Below are positions 47,013 through 55,263 of a stretch of DNA of 64,000 bases, one piece after another. The DNA is from JAFEDN01 sp963832945 (GTDB taxonomy: Bacteria; Pseudomonadota; Gammaproteobacteria; Coxiellales; Coxiellaceae). The position numbers and the translations under genes are program-made. The DNA lies in NCBI GenBank assembly GCA_963832945.1, contig CAWHVV010000010.1:248001-312000 (forward strand), given 5' to 3'. The notes below the pieces were generated by a model, which made no database searches, was not told where the DNA came from, and saw nothing but the letters and a program-made list of their open reading frames with translations. Position 1 is the first letter of the stretch. Each line of letters opens with the position of its first letter.

Positions 47013-47084
47013 TGCGATTTGCCGTTAAAAAACAATTCCCGCTAAAGGAAAAAGCAGCTATATCCGCATAAAATATTGAAATAA

Positions 47085-47253
47085 TTATTTTTCAATATAA
47101 ATATTTTTCGCAGAAAATACCTTACGCCATGGGGGATCGCAAGGGGGAGCAGCGCGCAGCGCTCCCCCTTCATTCCGAGCATCGGCTCCGCCGAGCGCAG
47201 GATATCAATAGGAAGCAATTGCCGCTGTACCCAGCGGCAATTGCTGCACTATT
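47085..47253 (-). repeat. Dispersed ~160-bp intergenic repeat, copy 3
   Basis: The fullest copy. It begins with TTGAAATAATTATTTTTCAA, a palindrome, and includes TTTTTCGCAGAAAATACC, CCATGGGGGATCGCAAGGGG, GCAGCGCGCAGCGCTCCCCC, the ATTCCGAGCATCGGCTCC block, AGGAAGCAATTGCCGCTG and CAGCGGCAATTGCTGCA. It stops at the 3' end of the next minus-strand gene (stop at 47249), again adjoining a coding end. Confidence 0.82.
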
Positions 47254-47791
47254 TTTTATTTATGAAGTTCTTATTAGGTTCATCTTTTTTGAACTCCGCA
47301 TCACTCGAAATAGATGTTGATGAAGAGCCTTGAGTATTCGTCAAACTCAGAGACTGTAAAGCTTGTATCGTTTTAGCTTCAATAGGTTCTGTTGATTCAC
47401 TGGAAACCTGAAGCGGCTGTTCATTCTGGGGTGGACTCAAGCCCAGAGATTCGATACAACTTCTCACTTTTGCTTCCGTAACCTCAGATCCCATCTCATT
47501 GAGGGCGTTAGCCAGCGCCCCCATTTGCTGATTGAACAATCTGAGGGCCGCCAGCGTCGGCTCTTCTTCGAGTAATCTTGAGTTTATTTTTTTATTTAAT
47601 CTTTCGGCACGCCACAGAAGTTTTGAGTATTCTGTTTCTGTTAAAGTTGGGTTTTCCAGTTTTTCGAGAGTTTTATCAAAGGATTTTTTCAGCTTTTTCA
47701 CCTCATCATAAACTGAAACCACCGGATAAACAGGCTGAAAAAAAGCGGTTCTGAAAGCTTTTTTTTCCGGGTCATCATGATCATCTTGCAT
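47249..47791 (-). CDS. Uncharacterised 180-residue coiled-coil-like protein
   Basis: Acidic start MQDDHDDPEKKAF, then a heptad-rich helical region (YDEVKKLKKSFDKTLEKLEN, WRAERLNKKINSRLLEEE; residues about 25-95). The Ser/Thr/Gln-rich tail includes QGSSSTSISSDAEFKK. No signal peptide or membrane segment. No family recognised. The composition and polar tail resemble small Legionellales effectors. It is monocistronic, and repeat copy 3 adjoins its stop. Confidence 0.55.
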   Translation of the reverse strand: MQDDHDDPEKKAFRTAFFQPVYPVVSVYDEVKKLKKSFDKTLEKLENPTLTETEYSKLLWRAERLNKKINSRLLEEEPTLAALRLFNQQMGALANALNEMGSEVTEAKVRSCIESLGLSPPQNEQPLQVSSESTEPIEAKTIQALQSLSLTNTQGSSSTSISSDAEFKKDEPNKNFINKK

Positions 47792-47903
47792 TAGTATCTC
47801 CCATAAATTTTTTTAGTTTACAAACTTCCTGTACAATTTTAGGCGTCCTTTTTGTACTAAATATTAACTGAAGCAATGATCTGTGTAAACCGGATTCGAT
47901 TCT

Positions 47904-47965
47904 CCCCCTTGCGACCCCCCGTCGCGGGGATAACTTTCTACGAAAATTATTTTTTTATAAAGGGG
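47904..47965 (+). repeat. Dispersed intergenic repeat, partial copy 4
   Basis: Retains CTCCCCCTTGCGACCCCCC, GCGGGGATAACTTTCTACGA and AAATTATTTTTTTATAAAGG, matching the distal third of the dispersed repeat in the orientation of copy 1. It is degenerate and lacks the CGAGCATCGG block. It lies about 95 bases before the FmdB gene. Confidence 0.55.
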
Positions 47966-48060
47966 TTTTCGCGTAGTTTCCGCAGGGGTGAAATCTGATA
48001 TAATCCCGGCAATAACCATTGGGTTGGTCGATGAATATTTAATCTTAACGGAGAAACACC

Positions 48061-48381
48061 ATGCCCTTGTATGAATACCAATGCGTCAGCTGCGGGAAAT
48101 CCTGCGAAATATTGCAAAAAATGCAGGAAGAACCGGCAGTTTTATGCCCGGAATGCGGGAAGGCGGGGCTAAAACGCAAAGTCTCCGCGCCACGTTTTCA
48201 GCTCAAGGGTTCAGGCTGGTACGTCACCGACTTTAAAAATAAAGATAAATCCAGCGCTAAAACCGATACCCACACACCCGCTGAAAGTGAAGGGGGCTCC
48301 AAAACCGAAGAAAGCACACCCGCGCCGGAAGCCCCCAAAACCGACGCCACCGCCAAAACCAATAAAAAAGAGGAATCGTAA
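48061..48381 (+). CDS. FmdB-family zinc-ribbon protein
   Basis: 106 residues. Starts MPLYEYQCVSCGKSCEILQK with CxxC at 8-11 and a second pair in VLCPECGKAG near 32, forming a zinc ribbon; the FmdB/CxxC_CxxC_SSSS family typically starts with this MPxYEY motif. The second half is low-complexity, rich in Lys, Thr, Pro and Glu. A regulatory or RNA-related role is presumed for the family but unproven. It is followed without a gap by a DUF502 gene (TAATG overlap) and then aspS, a conserved gammaproteobacterial arrangement. Confidence 0.85.
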   Translation: MPLYEYQCVSCGKSCEILQKMQEEPAVLCPECGKAGLKRKVSAPRFQLKGSGWYVTDFKNKDKSSAKTDTHTPAESEGGSKTEESTPAPEAPKTDATAKTNKKEES

Positions 48382-49061
48382 TGCTCACCGCAGGTCTCGC
48401 TCGAACTCTTCGCCGCTATTTTGTCGCGGGTCTGCTGGTCTGGGTGCCGATCTATATCACCTATTTTGTCGTGCATTTTATTGTTAACCTCCTCGACGGC
48501 ACCCTCAGACTCCTGCCGCAAAATTACCATCCTGAACATTTGATCGGCCATTCTGTGCCGGGGATAGGCGTCTTGCTTACCATACTTATCCTGATTTTTA
48601 CCGGTATGCTGGTCACCAATTTTATCGGCCATCGGTTATTATCCCTGTGGGAGAAACTGGTTTCGCGAATTCCTTTAATCCGCAGCATCCACTCCGCTTC
48701 CAAACAGGTGGTTAATGCCGTTTTACAGCCCAACGGCAATGCCTTTAGAAAAGTAGTTCTCATCCCCTACCCTCACACCGGCATGTGGAGCATCGCCTTC
48801 GTCACTTCCGGAGTACTTGAAAGCCCATGGACAAAGCATGACGTCGTTAACGTCTTCGTGCCCACCACACCCAATCCTACTTCCGGTTTTTTGCTTTTTG
48901 TACCCGCTCATGACACCATTGAACTCAGCATTAGCGTCGAGGAAGCGCTACGGATGGTCATTTCACTGGGCGTTATCATTCCCGAATCCCTGAAAAAAAT
49001 CTTAACAGAGGAAAAAATACCATCATGCCAGCAACCCAACGATCTCCAAAAAATAACGTAA
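48381..49061 (+). CDS. DUF502 family membrane protein
   Basis: 226 residues with two membrane helices, LLVWVPIYITYFVVHFIVNL near residue 20 and GIGVLLTILILIFTGMLVTN near 57. A soluble C-terminal domain carries HSASKQVVNAVLQPNGNAF, VVLIPYPHTGMWSIAFVTS and the family signature VFVPTTPNPTSGFLLFVP near 155. Function is unknown; it is commonly next to aspS. ATG overlaps the FmdB stop. Its end overlaps the next gene by 37 bases. Confidence 0.85.
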   Translation: MLTAGLARTLRRYFVAGLLVWVPIYITYFVVHFIVNLLDGTLRLLPQNYHPEHLIGHSVPGIGVLLTILILIFTGMLVTNFIGHRLLSLWEKLVSRIPLIRSIHSASKQVVNAVLQPNGNAFRKVVLIPYPHTGMWSIAFVTSGVLESPWTKHDVVNVFVPTTPNPTSGFLLFVPAHDTIELSISVEEALRMVISLGVIIPESLKKILTEEKIPSCQQPNDLQKIT

Positions 49062-49850
49062 AATTCAGTCTGAACATAACTACCAATTTAATCCAGGCAG
49101 GGCGTTTACTCAAAGGGACAAAACTGTCATTCTGGACAACGTCACTCGCCTGGGTAGGCATGGCGGCAGTTATTTTAGGCGTGGCCTGGGTTATCAGTCT
49201 GGGTGATACCCCCGGCGATCGCCTTTAACCACTTCACTTTACTGGCGTTCACCTGGATCGTGATCATGCTCACAGCGCCGTTATTTGCTGGAATGAACAT
49301 GGTCGCGATAAAACGGGTGCGTAATGAACCGGTGAATATTCGCACCGGATTTCAATACTTTAACCAATGGTTGCCACTCGCTTTCGCGTTTCTCGTGATT
49401 TCTCTGATCACCGCTGTGATCGTTGCCCTGGTCACCCTTGCCGTTGATTTCGGCATTCTTCACCTGTTTACAGATCAGCCCCGCAATCATTGGCTCTTGT
49501 TCCTGGCTGTGACTTTATTCAGCACCCTTATCTTTAATTTAACTTACGCCCTGCTAATTTTTATTGTTCCACTGATTGCTGATCGTAAGGTTGCCGTTTT
49601 CCAGGCTTTAACGCTCTCTGTAAAGACTGCAAAAAATCACTGGTTAAAATTATTCAACCTGCTCATTATATTTTATGCGCTGAACTTCCTGGCGCTCTTA
49701 ATCTGTGAAATTCCCTTTATTGGATTAATTTGCTATATTGTCATCAATATCTGGTTAATCCCTTTTATTTTTCTGAATATCGGGGTCGCCTACCACCAAT
49801 TAATCGACAGAGAAAACAGTTATGCGCAGTCACTTTTGTCAGGAAATTAA
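49025..49850 (+). CDS. BPSS1780-like multi-pass membrane protein, one frameshift
   Basis: Two frames join near 49205 (GGTGATACCCCC) to give a protein of about 274 residues. It has an N-terminal WTTSLAWVGMAAVILGVAWV segment, then FTLLAFTWIVIMLTAPLFAG, FAFLVISLITAVIVALVTLA, LLFLAVTLFSTLIFNLTYAL, LFNLLIIFYALNFLALLICE and FIGLICYIVINIWLIPFIFL, i.e. about six helices. The pattern matches the BPSS1780/DUF975-like family of uncharacterised integral membrane proteins often located just before aspS. The 3' end overlaps the aspS start by 29 bases. Confidence 0.7.
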
Positions 49851-51570
49851 CGCTTCACTCATCGGTAAAGAAATAAAACTATGCGGGTGGGTGCATCGCC
49901 GCCGTGATCACGGTGGTTTGGTATTTATTGATTTACGCGACGGCACCGGTATCGTGCAAATAGTTTCGCCTCCGCAATTAGCACAACCATTACATAATGA
50001 ATATGCCATTCAGGTATTGGGCGTGGTTCGCCGGCGTCCTGAGGGCACCGCAAATTCCCAACTGACTTCAGGAGAAGTGGAGGTAGACGTTCGCGAAATT
50101 ATTATCTTCAACAGCTCTATCCCATTGCCTTTCCCGCTCGAAGACGAATATATAGAAGTGGGAGAAGACGTACGGCTGAAGTACCGGTACCTGGATCTGC
50201 GCCGGCCGGAGATGGCGAAAAAATTCCGCCTGCGTCATCAGATTACACAGTATGTGCGCGATTTCATGAACCAGACATCACTTTCTGGAAATTGAAACGC
50301 CGATGATGACTAAAACCACTCCGGAAGGCTCCCGCGATTATGTCGTGCCCAGCCGCACCCAGCCGGGAAAATTTTTCGCATTGGCGCAGTCACCCCAAAT
50401 TTTTAAACAATTGCTGATGGTAGCGGGCATGGAACGTTATTATCAAATCGTGCGCTGTTTTCGCGACGAAGATTTACGCGCAGACCGGCAACCCGAATTC
50501 ACTCAATTAGATGTGGAAATGTCATTCATTGATGAAAACGACGTTCAACAATTGGTAGAAAACCTGATTCGCGGTTTATTCAAGGCAGTACTGAACGAAT
50601 CCCTGCCCGACCCTTTTCCCCGCATGACCTGGCATGAAGCCATGCTGCGATTCGGCGTGGATAAACCCGATCTGCGTATCCCATTAGAACTCACCGAGCT
50701 GACTGACCTGATGCGCGAAGTCGAATTTAAAGTCTTCCGCGAAGCAGCCCTGGACCCTGAAGGGCGGGTCGCCGCTTTACGTATTCCAAATGGCGCCCGT
50801 TTATCCCGCAAGGAAATTGACGACTACACCCACTTTGTGACCGCGAATCACGGCGCGAAAGGTTTAGCTTATATCAAGGTCAATGATCTGTCCGCCGGTA
50901 TTGCCGGACTGCAATCACCTATTTTAAAATTTCTGCCTGAAAATAGTTGTCATGAAATTATAAAACGCTGTCAGGCCGAAACCGGCGATATTATTTTCTT
51001 TGGCGCCGATCGTTTTGACGTCGTTTGCGCTGCATTAGGCGCGCTGCGCATTAAAATCGGCAACGATCTGGGTTTCAATCAGGGCGGGTGGCAACCGTTG
51101 TGGGTAGTGGATTTTCCCATGTTTGAAAAAGGGGATTCCGGCGAATGGCAGGCTGTGCACCATCCTTTTACTTCTCCCAAAGAAATGGACGTGGAAAAAT
51201 TGCTGGCAAATCCTGGTAAAGCTTTAGCGCGTGCTTATGATATCGTGTTGAACGGCATAGAATTGGGCGGCGGGTCCATCCGCATTCATGTCAACGAACT
51301 GCAGCGGGCGGTTTTTAACTTATTGAATATCACTCCGGAAGACGCTCAGGCAAAATTCGGGCATTTGTTGACTGCATTACAATTCGGCTGTCCGCCGCAC
51401 GGTGGTTTTGCCATCGGTTTTGACCGGTTGGTCATGTTGATGACCCATTCGACTTCGATTCGCGAAGTCATTGCCTTCCCGAAAACCCAAGCAGCGACGT
51501 GTCCATTAACCAACGCGCCGTCACCCATTTCAGAATTACAATTTAGAGAGCTGAATATCCGTTTGGCTAA
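49822..51570 (+). CDS. aspS: Aspartyl-tRNA synthetase, frameshifts; end uncertain
   Basis: Charges tRNA with Asp. The N-terminal OB-fold (ASLIGKEIKLCGWVHRRRDH) leads to class II motifs: RYLDLRRPEMAKKFRLRHQI (motif 1), RCFRDEDLRADRQPEFTQLD (motif 2) and FGCPPHGGFAIGFDRLVMLM (motif 3). The bacterial GAD insert is present. RDHGG (His30) is the residue pattern of non-discriminating AspRS, which also makes Asp-tRNA-Asn. An extra base at about 50274 splits the gene. At the end the frame runs on into yebC without a stop; a missing base near 51563 would give ...LNIRFG-stop at 51570, so I place the end there tentatively. Confidence 0.87.
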
Positions 51571-51595
51571 AGTTCAGCATCCGGGATCCAATGAT

Positions 51596-52313
51596 ATGGC
51601 AGGTCATAGTCAGTTTAAAAATATTATGCACCGCAAGGCGGGTCAAGATTCAAAGCGCGGTAAAATTTTTACGAAGCTGATTCGCGAGATCACTACCGCC
51701 GCGCGGCAAAGCGGCCCGATCCGACTCCAACCCCCGTTTACGCATGGCCATTGATAAAGCTCTTGGGAATAACATGACTAAGGACACAATTACACGCGCC
51801 ATTAAACGCGGCAGCGGCGAAAGCGACGGCGAACAAATGCTGGAGATCCGTTATGAAGGATACGGTCCGTTTGGCGTCGCCGTCATTGTCGATTGTTTAA
51901 CGGATAATAAAAACCGCACCGTCGGCGAAGTCCGGCATGCGTTTACAAAAACCGGTGGTAATTTAGGAACTACCGGGTCGGTATCTTATTTGTTCCGGCA
52001 GGCAGGCATTCTCAGTTTCCCTTCCGGCGGCGATGAAAATAAAATTCTGGAAATCGCTCTGGATGCTGGTGCAGAGGACGTGGTGCATAATGATGATGAA
52101 TCCATCGATGTCATCACTACCCCGGAACATTTTGACGCCGTAAAAACCGCTTTAAATGCCGCCGGTCTTGCCACTCCTTATGCCGAAATTACTTGGCTGG
52201 CCAGTGTGAAAGCGCCGCTCACGGATGAACAATCCCAGCATTTAATCGCGCTCACCGATATGCTGGACGATCTAGACGATGTTCAGCAGGTCTATACCAA
52301 CGCTGATTTCTAA
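51596..52313 (+). CDS. yebC: YebC/TACO1-family protein, two frameshifts
   Basis: Starts MAGHSQFKNIMHRKAGQDSK, the hallmark of the family, then FTKLIREITTAAR; continues RMAIDKALGNNMTKDTITRA, VAVIVDCLTDNKNRTVGEVR, FTKTGGNLGTTGSVSYLF and a C-terminal ALTDMLDDLDDVQQVYTNAD. About 240 residues. Two one-base deletions lie at 51715-51735 (in GGCCCGATCC and in the run of five C). Family members act in ribosome stalling relief or transcription control. In related bacteria ruvC follows directly; here the next 10.8 kb is accessory DNA. Confidence 0.9.
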
Positions 52314-52430
52314 ACCTAACCGCAAAGTTCAAATGCTTTTAAGAAAGCCTTAATAGTTTACATGTAATATGCGAACCCTATTTGAGAAACGTAAGTTCTC
52401 TTAAAAACTGTATTCGCTGGGGAAAATAAA

Positions 52431-53258
52431 ATGCGTAATCCTGAATTTGAAGCAAAACTACTGGCAGACCTCTTAAAAGAATATTACGGTGACAATCGGA
52501 AGAAAAAGAGGGAAGAAAGATTAAAGTTAATGTTAAACAACAATCCTGAAGCGAATAAAGTTTACCAATTATTGAGGGAAGATAAAATCGGTATAAACGT
52601 CATCCAGATGACGGTAGAAATACTTTCCCAAGGACTGAAAAAGCCCGATAAGGATGGCGATCTTTCTTTTGACACACCCTCTTTTGCCTTTTTCGACAGA
52701 AATTTCGTGGCTCTTCTTCAGTTACTAGAAGACGCCATAATAAATAACAACTTATTCTTGACTGAGGTCATCTTAAATTCATTGAGCTTCTGTTGGATAT
52801 CTTTATTACCTGAATGTCTTATCCAGCACGCTGTTAAAAATAACAATTTTGAAATGGTAAGACTTTTACTGTTAGCGGGTGTGCCTATTTATGGACTTTT
52901 TCTGTCCGTTGCCCCTTCCATCACTTTGTACCTAAAGGAATGTAAAAATCCTAACCCATCTAAAGAAATCATCTCTTTACTTCTCGAGTTCGGCCTCCAA
53001 TTAGATGGATATTCCGTGCGTTGGCTATCCACTGTTAAAGAATCCGAACGATCTAAAACTATTAACTCAGATAAAATTTTTATCGAAGAACAAAAAGGTT
53101 CGATTAAATATAGCCATTATCGTTCGAAAGGTGAAATTTTAAGTGGTCAAATTAGTAAAGAAAAGTTTCCTCAAAAATTATTTCCAATACCTTTTGAAGA
53201 ACAAGATGAAATAGCTGAACGTAAAATTGTCTCTTTTATTGCAAATGATCGACGATGA
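52431..53258 (+). CDS. Ankyrin-like effector candidate, N-terminal part
   Basis: 275 residues starting MRNPEFEAKLLADLLKEYYG. A basic helical start is followed by weak ankyrin-like pairs (LPECLIQHAVKNNNFEMVRL, LLLAGVPIYG; PSKEIISLLLEFGLQLDGYS). AT-rich composition contrasts with yebC. The ORF ends in a frame overlapping the next ORF by 32 bases; the two probably form one protein of about 590 residues (52431-54183), split by a one-base change near 53240, or are translationally coupled. GGGGAAAATAAA precedes the ATG. No known family. Confidence 0.5.
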   Translation: MRNPEFEAKLLADLLKEYYGDNRKKKREERLKLMLNNNPEANKVYQLLREDKIGINVIQMTVEILSQGLKKPDKDGDLSFDTPSFAFFDRNFVALLQLLEDAIINNNLFLTEVILNSLSFCWISLLPECLIQHAVKNNNFEMVRLLLLAGVPIYGLFLSVAPSITLYLKECKNPNPSKEIISLLLEFGLQLDGYSVRWLSTVKESERSKTINSDKIFIEEQKGSIKYSHYRSKGEILSGQISKEKFPQKLFPIPFEEQDEIAERKIVSFIANDRR

Positions 53259-54183
53259 ACACAAAAAACATGATTTTAGACGGTTAGGAAATCAAACTAG
53301 TCTAAAACAGGAGTCTATATTAAAACTTTTTTCAGAATTCACGTCGAGTCACAATAATCCTACAGCCATTCTCAATAAATTATTTCCCAAGGTCCTTGGC
53401 GATATCATTGCAGAATATTGGATTGAAAACCATCAGGAAATATTATATCTACTGTCTTTCTTTAATATGAACCGGATAGATCCTTTGTTGAAATTTTACT
53501 TTCCCTCATTTCTAACTTCAATATTCTCTTCTGAAATAACTCCAGAAATTAAGAAATTTATCGGTATAATGAAGCGTTCTGTACGTGACAGATATCATAC
53601 TATCACACCGATAGCTTTTGATAAGATGTTTATTCATTTGCTAGAAAAATTATTAGCCGAAGATAAATTTAGACCGACAGCAGCAGAGTATAAATGCATT
53701 ACTGGCTTTTTAGGTGATGAAGTTGTAAAAAACTTATGTACCGAGGTAAAAGAGTATAGAGCTCCTGAAATGAATTATACCTATAATTTGTTTACCCAAT
53801 CTCAGGATCAATCTTGTAGATCATTATTACACGCGAATTTGACTGACATAGTTCGTTATATGAATAGTCCCAGCAAATCTGAAACTGTCGCTCTTATTTT
53901 AAAGGAATTTTATCCGGAGGCAAAACAACTCGTGAGCCACTCCGAGCGTTTAGCTGTGGAGAATTTTGAGGATTATGCCCTTCTGGAACAACTTAAGAAT
54001 AAAATAAACCAGGCCATATTGCAGATACATCCCAAAGTAGAGGGCGCCGATAAGGTTTCCTGGACGCAAAAACTTTATAGAATGCGGGATCAACTTTGTA
54101 ACATTATGCTGGAAAAGATTGAATTCTCAGAGCCAGCCTCGCCCGTAGGCAACGAAGAAACCAGCGGGACATTGCGCAATTAA
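53227..54183 (+). CDS. Effector candidate, C-terminal part of the preceding gene
   Basis: 318 residues (TTG start), or 311 from ATG 53248. Helical. Contains ILNKLFPKVLGDIIAEYW near residue 50, a leucine/proline helix pair that recalls the LPIPSVL.GIVFEY segment at the end of the LRR proteins, and a later coiled region (LLEQLKNKINQAILQIHPK). No signal peptide. Reads as the continuation of the ankyrin-like ORF upstream. Function unknown. Confidence 0.5.
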   Translation: MSLLLQMIDDEHKKHDFRRLGNQTSLKQESILKLFSEFTSSHNNPTAILNKLFPKVLGDIIAEYWIENHQEILYLLSFFNMNRIDPLLKFYFPSFLTSIFSSEITPEIKKFIGIMKRSVRDRYHTITPIAFDKMFIHLLEKLLAEDKFRPTAAEYKCITGFLGDEVVKNLCTEVKEYRAPEMNYTYNLFTQSQDQSCRSLLHANLTDIVRYMNSPSKSETVALILKEFYPEAKQLVSHSERLAVENFEDYALLEQLKNKINQAILQIHPKVEGADKVSWTQKLYRMRDQLCNIMLEKIEFSEPASPVGNEETSGTLRN

Positions 54184-54525
54184 TTGCGGCGACTTCACCA
54201 GCCGCCGGCGTAAAAATCTGTTCAAAGTCTTTTAAAATATCAAATTGACAAACCTGGCGCTATCGCCTTAAGCTCATTAACCCCAACGGGGTTGACAATT
54301 GTCCATTTTAGAAATATCATTACTAATATACTCAAAACGATTAGGTTTTCGGTGTTATAGCGCCCAGTGACCGGTGAGATTGAAACGTTCTGACTGAGAA
54401 AAGCCGCAGGAATACTCATTGTATTTCAAGGTTTTTCGAAGGAAGAACGTTTCAAGATCGCCGGTCAATGGGATGCTAGAACACCGAAAACCTAATCGTT
54501 TTGAGTATATGGATAGACAAATTAT
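54184..54525. other. Intergenic region before the toxin-antitoxin pair
   Basis: 342 bases. Contains a short stretch similar to the histidine-kinase 3' end at 63.3 kb (54190-54215), a CCCCAACGGGG hairpin, TTGACA-like hexamers at about 54246 and 54293, and the inverted-repeat element 54326-54510. Confidence 0.5.
54326..54510. repeat. 185-bp element with ~68-bp inverted arms (MITE-like)
   Basis: The first 31 bases (ATATACTCAAAACGATTAGG then TTTTCGGTGTT) are exactly matched in inverse at the other end. The arms continue with few mismatches through TGACCGGTGAGATTGAAACG, around a ~50-base centre. No ORF. A short relative lies at 15908-15930. It ends 15 bases before the toxin start, so it forms the 5' region of the toxin-antitoxin operon. 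Confidence 0.75.
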
Positions 54526-54882
54526 ATGAAACATACACTACAGACAGTGGTTGAAACACCTGAATTTATCAGACAATCGGAATCCTTGATGGATGATTCT
54601 TCCAGGAAAGAATTTATTAACTTTATCGCTGAAAACCCGCTTAAAGGCGATTTGATAGAGGGAACTGGTGGTGCGCGCAAGATTCGGTGGGCGAGTCATG
54701 CGCATCAAGGAAAACGTGGTGGCGTCAGGATTATTTATCATTTTCACAATGAAAATATTCCGATTTTTTTATTTACGGTTTACGCTAAAAATCAGAGAGC
54801 AAATATAACCGATAGTGAAAAAACCGCATTGCAAAAAATTATTCAATCAATCGTTAAAACATATGGGAGATCATCGCTATGA
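54526..54882 (+). CDS. RelE/HigB-like toxin of a type II toxin-antitoxin pair
   Basis: 118 residues. The mRNA-interferase-like core GTGGARKIRWASHAHQGKRG near residue 45 is followed by GVRIIYHFHNENIPIFLFTV and YAKNQRANITDSEKTALQKI, the characteristic strands and basic residues of RelE-superfamily (PF06296-type) toxins. The stop overlaps the antitoxin ATG (ATGA), with toxin first, as in HigBA/NadS pairs. Predicted to cleave translated mRNA; activity inferred from family. Confidence 0.82.
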   Translation: MKHTLQTVVETPEFIRQSESLMDDSSRKEFINFIAENPLKGDLIEGTGGARKIRWASHAHQGKRGGVRIIYHFHNENIPIFLFTVYAKNQRANITDSEKTALQKIIQSIVKTYGRSSL

Positions 54883-55175
54883 GCCAAGTTGGAAAAAGTT
54901 TATTGAAAGGCGCTGAAGAGGCGCTGGCGTATGCAAAAGGACAAACCAGAGGAACCAGGATTCATAAAATCAAAGTCCCGAAACAGGTGAACGTACGCGC
55001 CATCCGAATTAAATTGCACATGACGCGTAATGAGTTCGCACAACACTTTGGGTTCTCTCTCCGTACCCTGGAAAAATGGGAACAAGGGGTGCGCCAACCC
55101 GAAGGTGCTGCCAGGGCTTACCTCACTGTTATTGCCAAAAACCCTAAAGTGGTTGAAGCGGCATTGCACGATTAA
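54879..55175 (+). CDS. HigA/NadS-like antitoxin with XRE helix-turn-helix
   Basis: 98 residues. Starts MSQVGKSLLKGAEEALAYAK; the HTH spans about 50-85 (IRIKLHMTRNEFAQHFGFSL then RTLEKWEQGVRQPEG), typical of NadS/HigA antitoxins, which repress their own operon and neutralise the toxin. Ends VVEAALHD; its last codons lie in the 20-bp sequence that recurs at 63274. Confidence 0.85.
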   Translation: MSQVGKSLLKGAEEALAYAKGQTRGTRIHKIKVPKQVNVRAIRIKLHMTRNEFAQHFGFSLRTLEKWEQGVRQPEGAARAYLTVIAKNPKVVEAALHD

Positions 55176-55182
55176 GAATAAG
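55163..55182 (+). repeat. 20-bp direct repeat, left copy
   Basis: ATTGCACGATTAAGAATAAG covers the antitoxin stop. An identical sequence at 63274-63293 covers the truncation point of ruvC and the stop of the histidine-kinase gene. The two copies bracket 8.1 kb. Confidence 0.75.
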
Positions 55183-55192
55183 TTATCATAGA

Positions 55193-55263
55193 GGGTCAAG
55201 TCTCGAATCGTGAAAAAAATTACAATTAATAATTTCTATTTTTCACGATTCGAGACTTGACCC
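55193..55263. terminator. 25-bp inverted repeat between antitoxin and F-box/ankyrin gene
   Basis: GGGTCAAGTCTCGAATCGTG plus AAAAA is mirrored exactly at 55239-55263 with a ~21-base loop. It could act as a bidirectional terminator for the two convergent genes, and it supplies the last codons (SGSSLES) of the minus-strand F-box/ankyrin ORF. Confidence 0.55.
55207..55225 (+). repeat. 19-bp direct repeat flanking the F-box/ankyrin gene, 3' side
   Basis: ATCGTGAAAAAAATTACAA recurs in the same orientation at 58604-58622, just beyond the 5' end of the gene. In both places an ACTTGA follows shortly after. The pair brackets one complete gene, cassette-like. Confidence 0.55.

Noticed and set aside
54326..54510. 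Integron attC site or CRISPR repeat
   Set aside because: One long imperfect hairpin with no integrase, no gene-cassette array and no spacer-repeat series. No CRISPR array was seen anywhere in the window.
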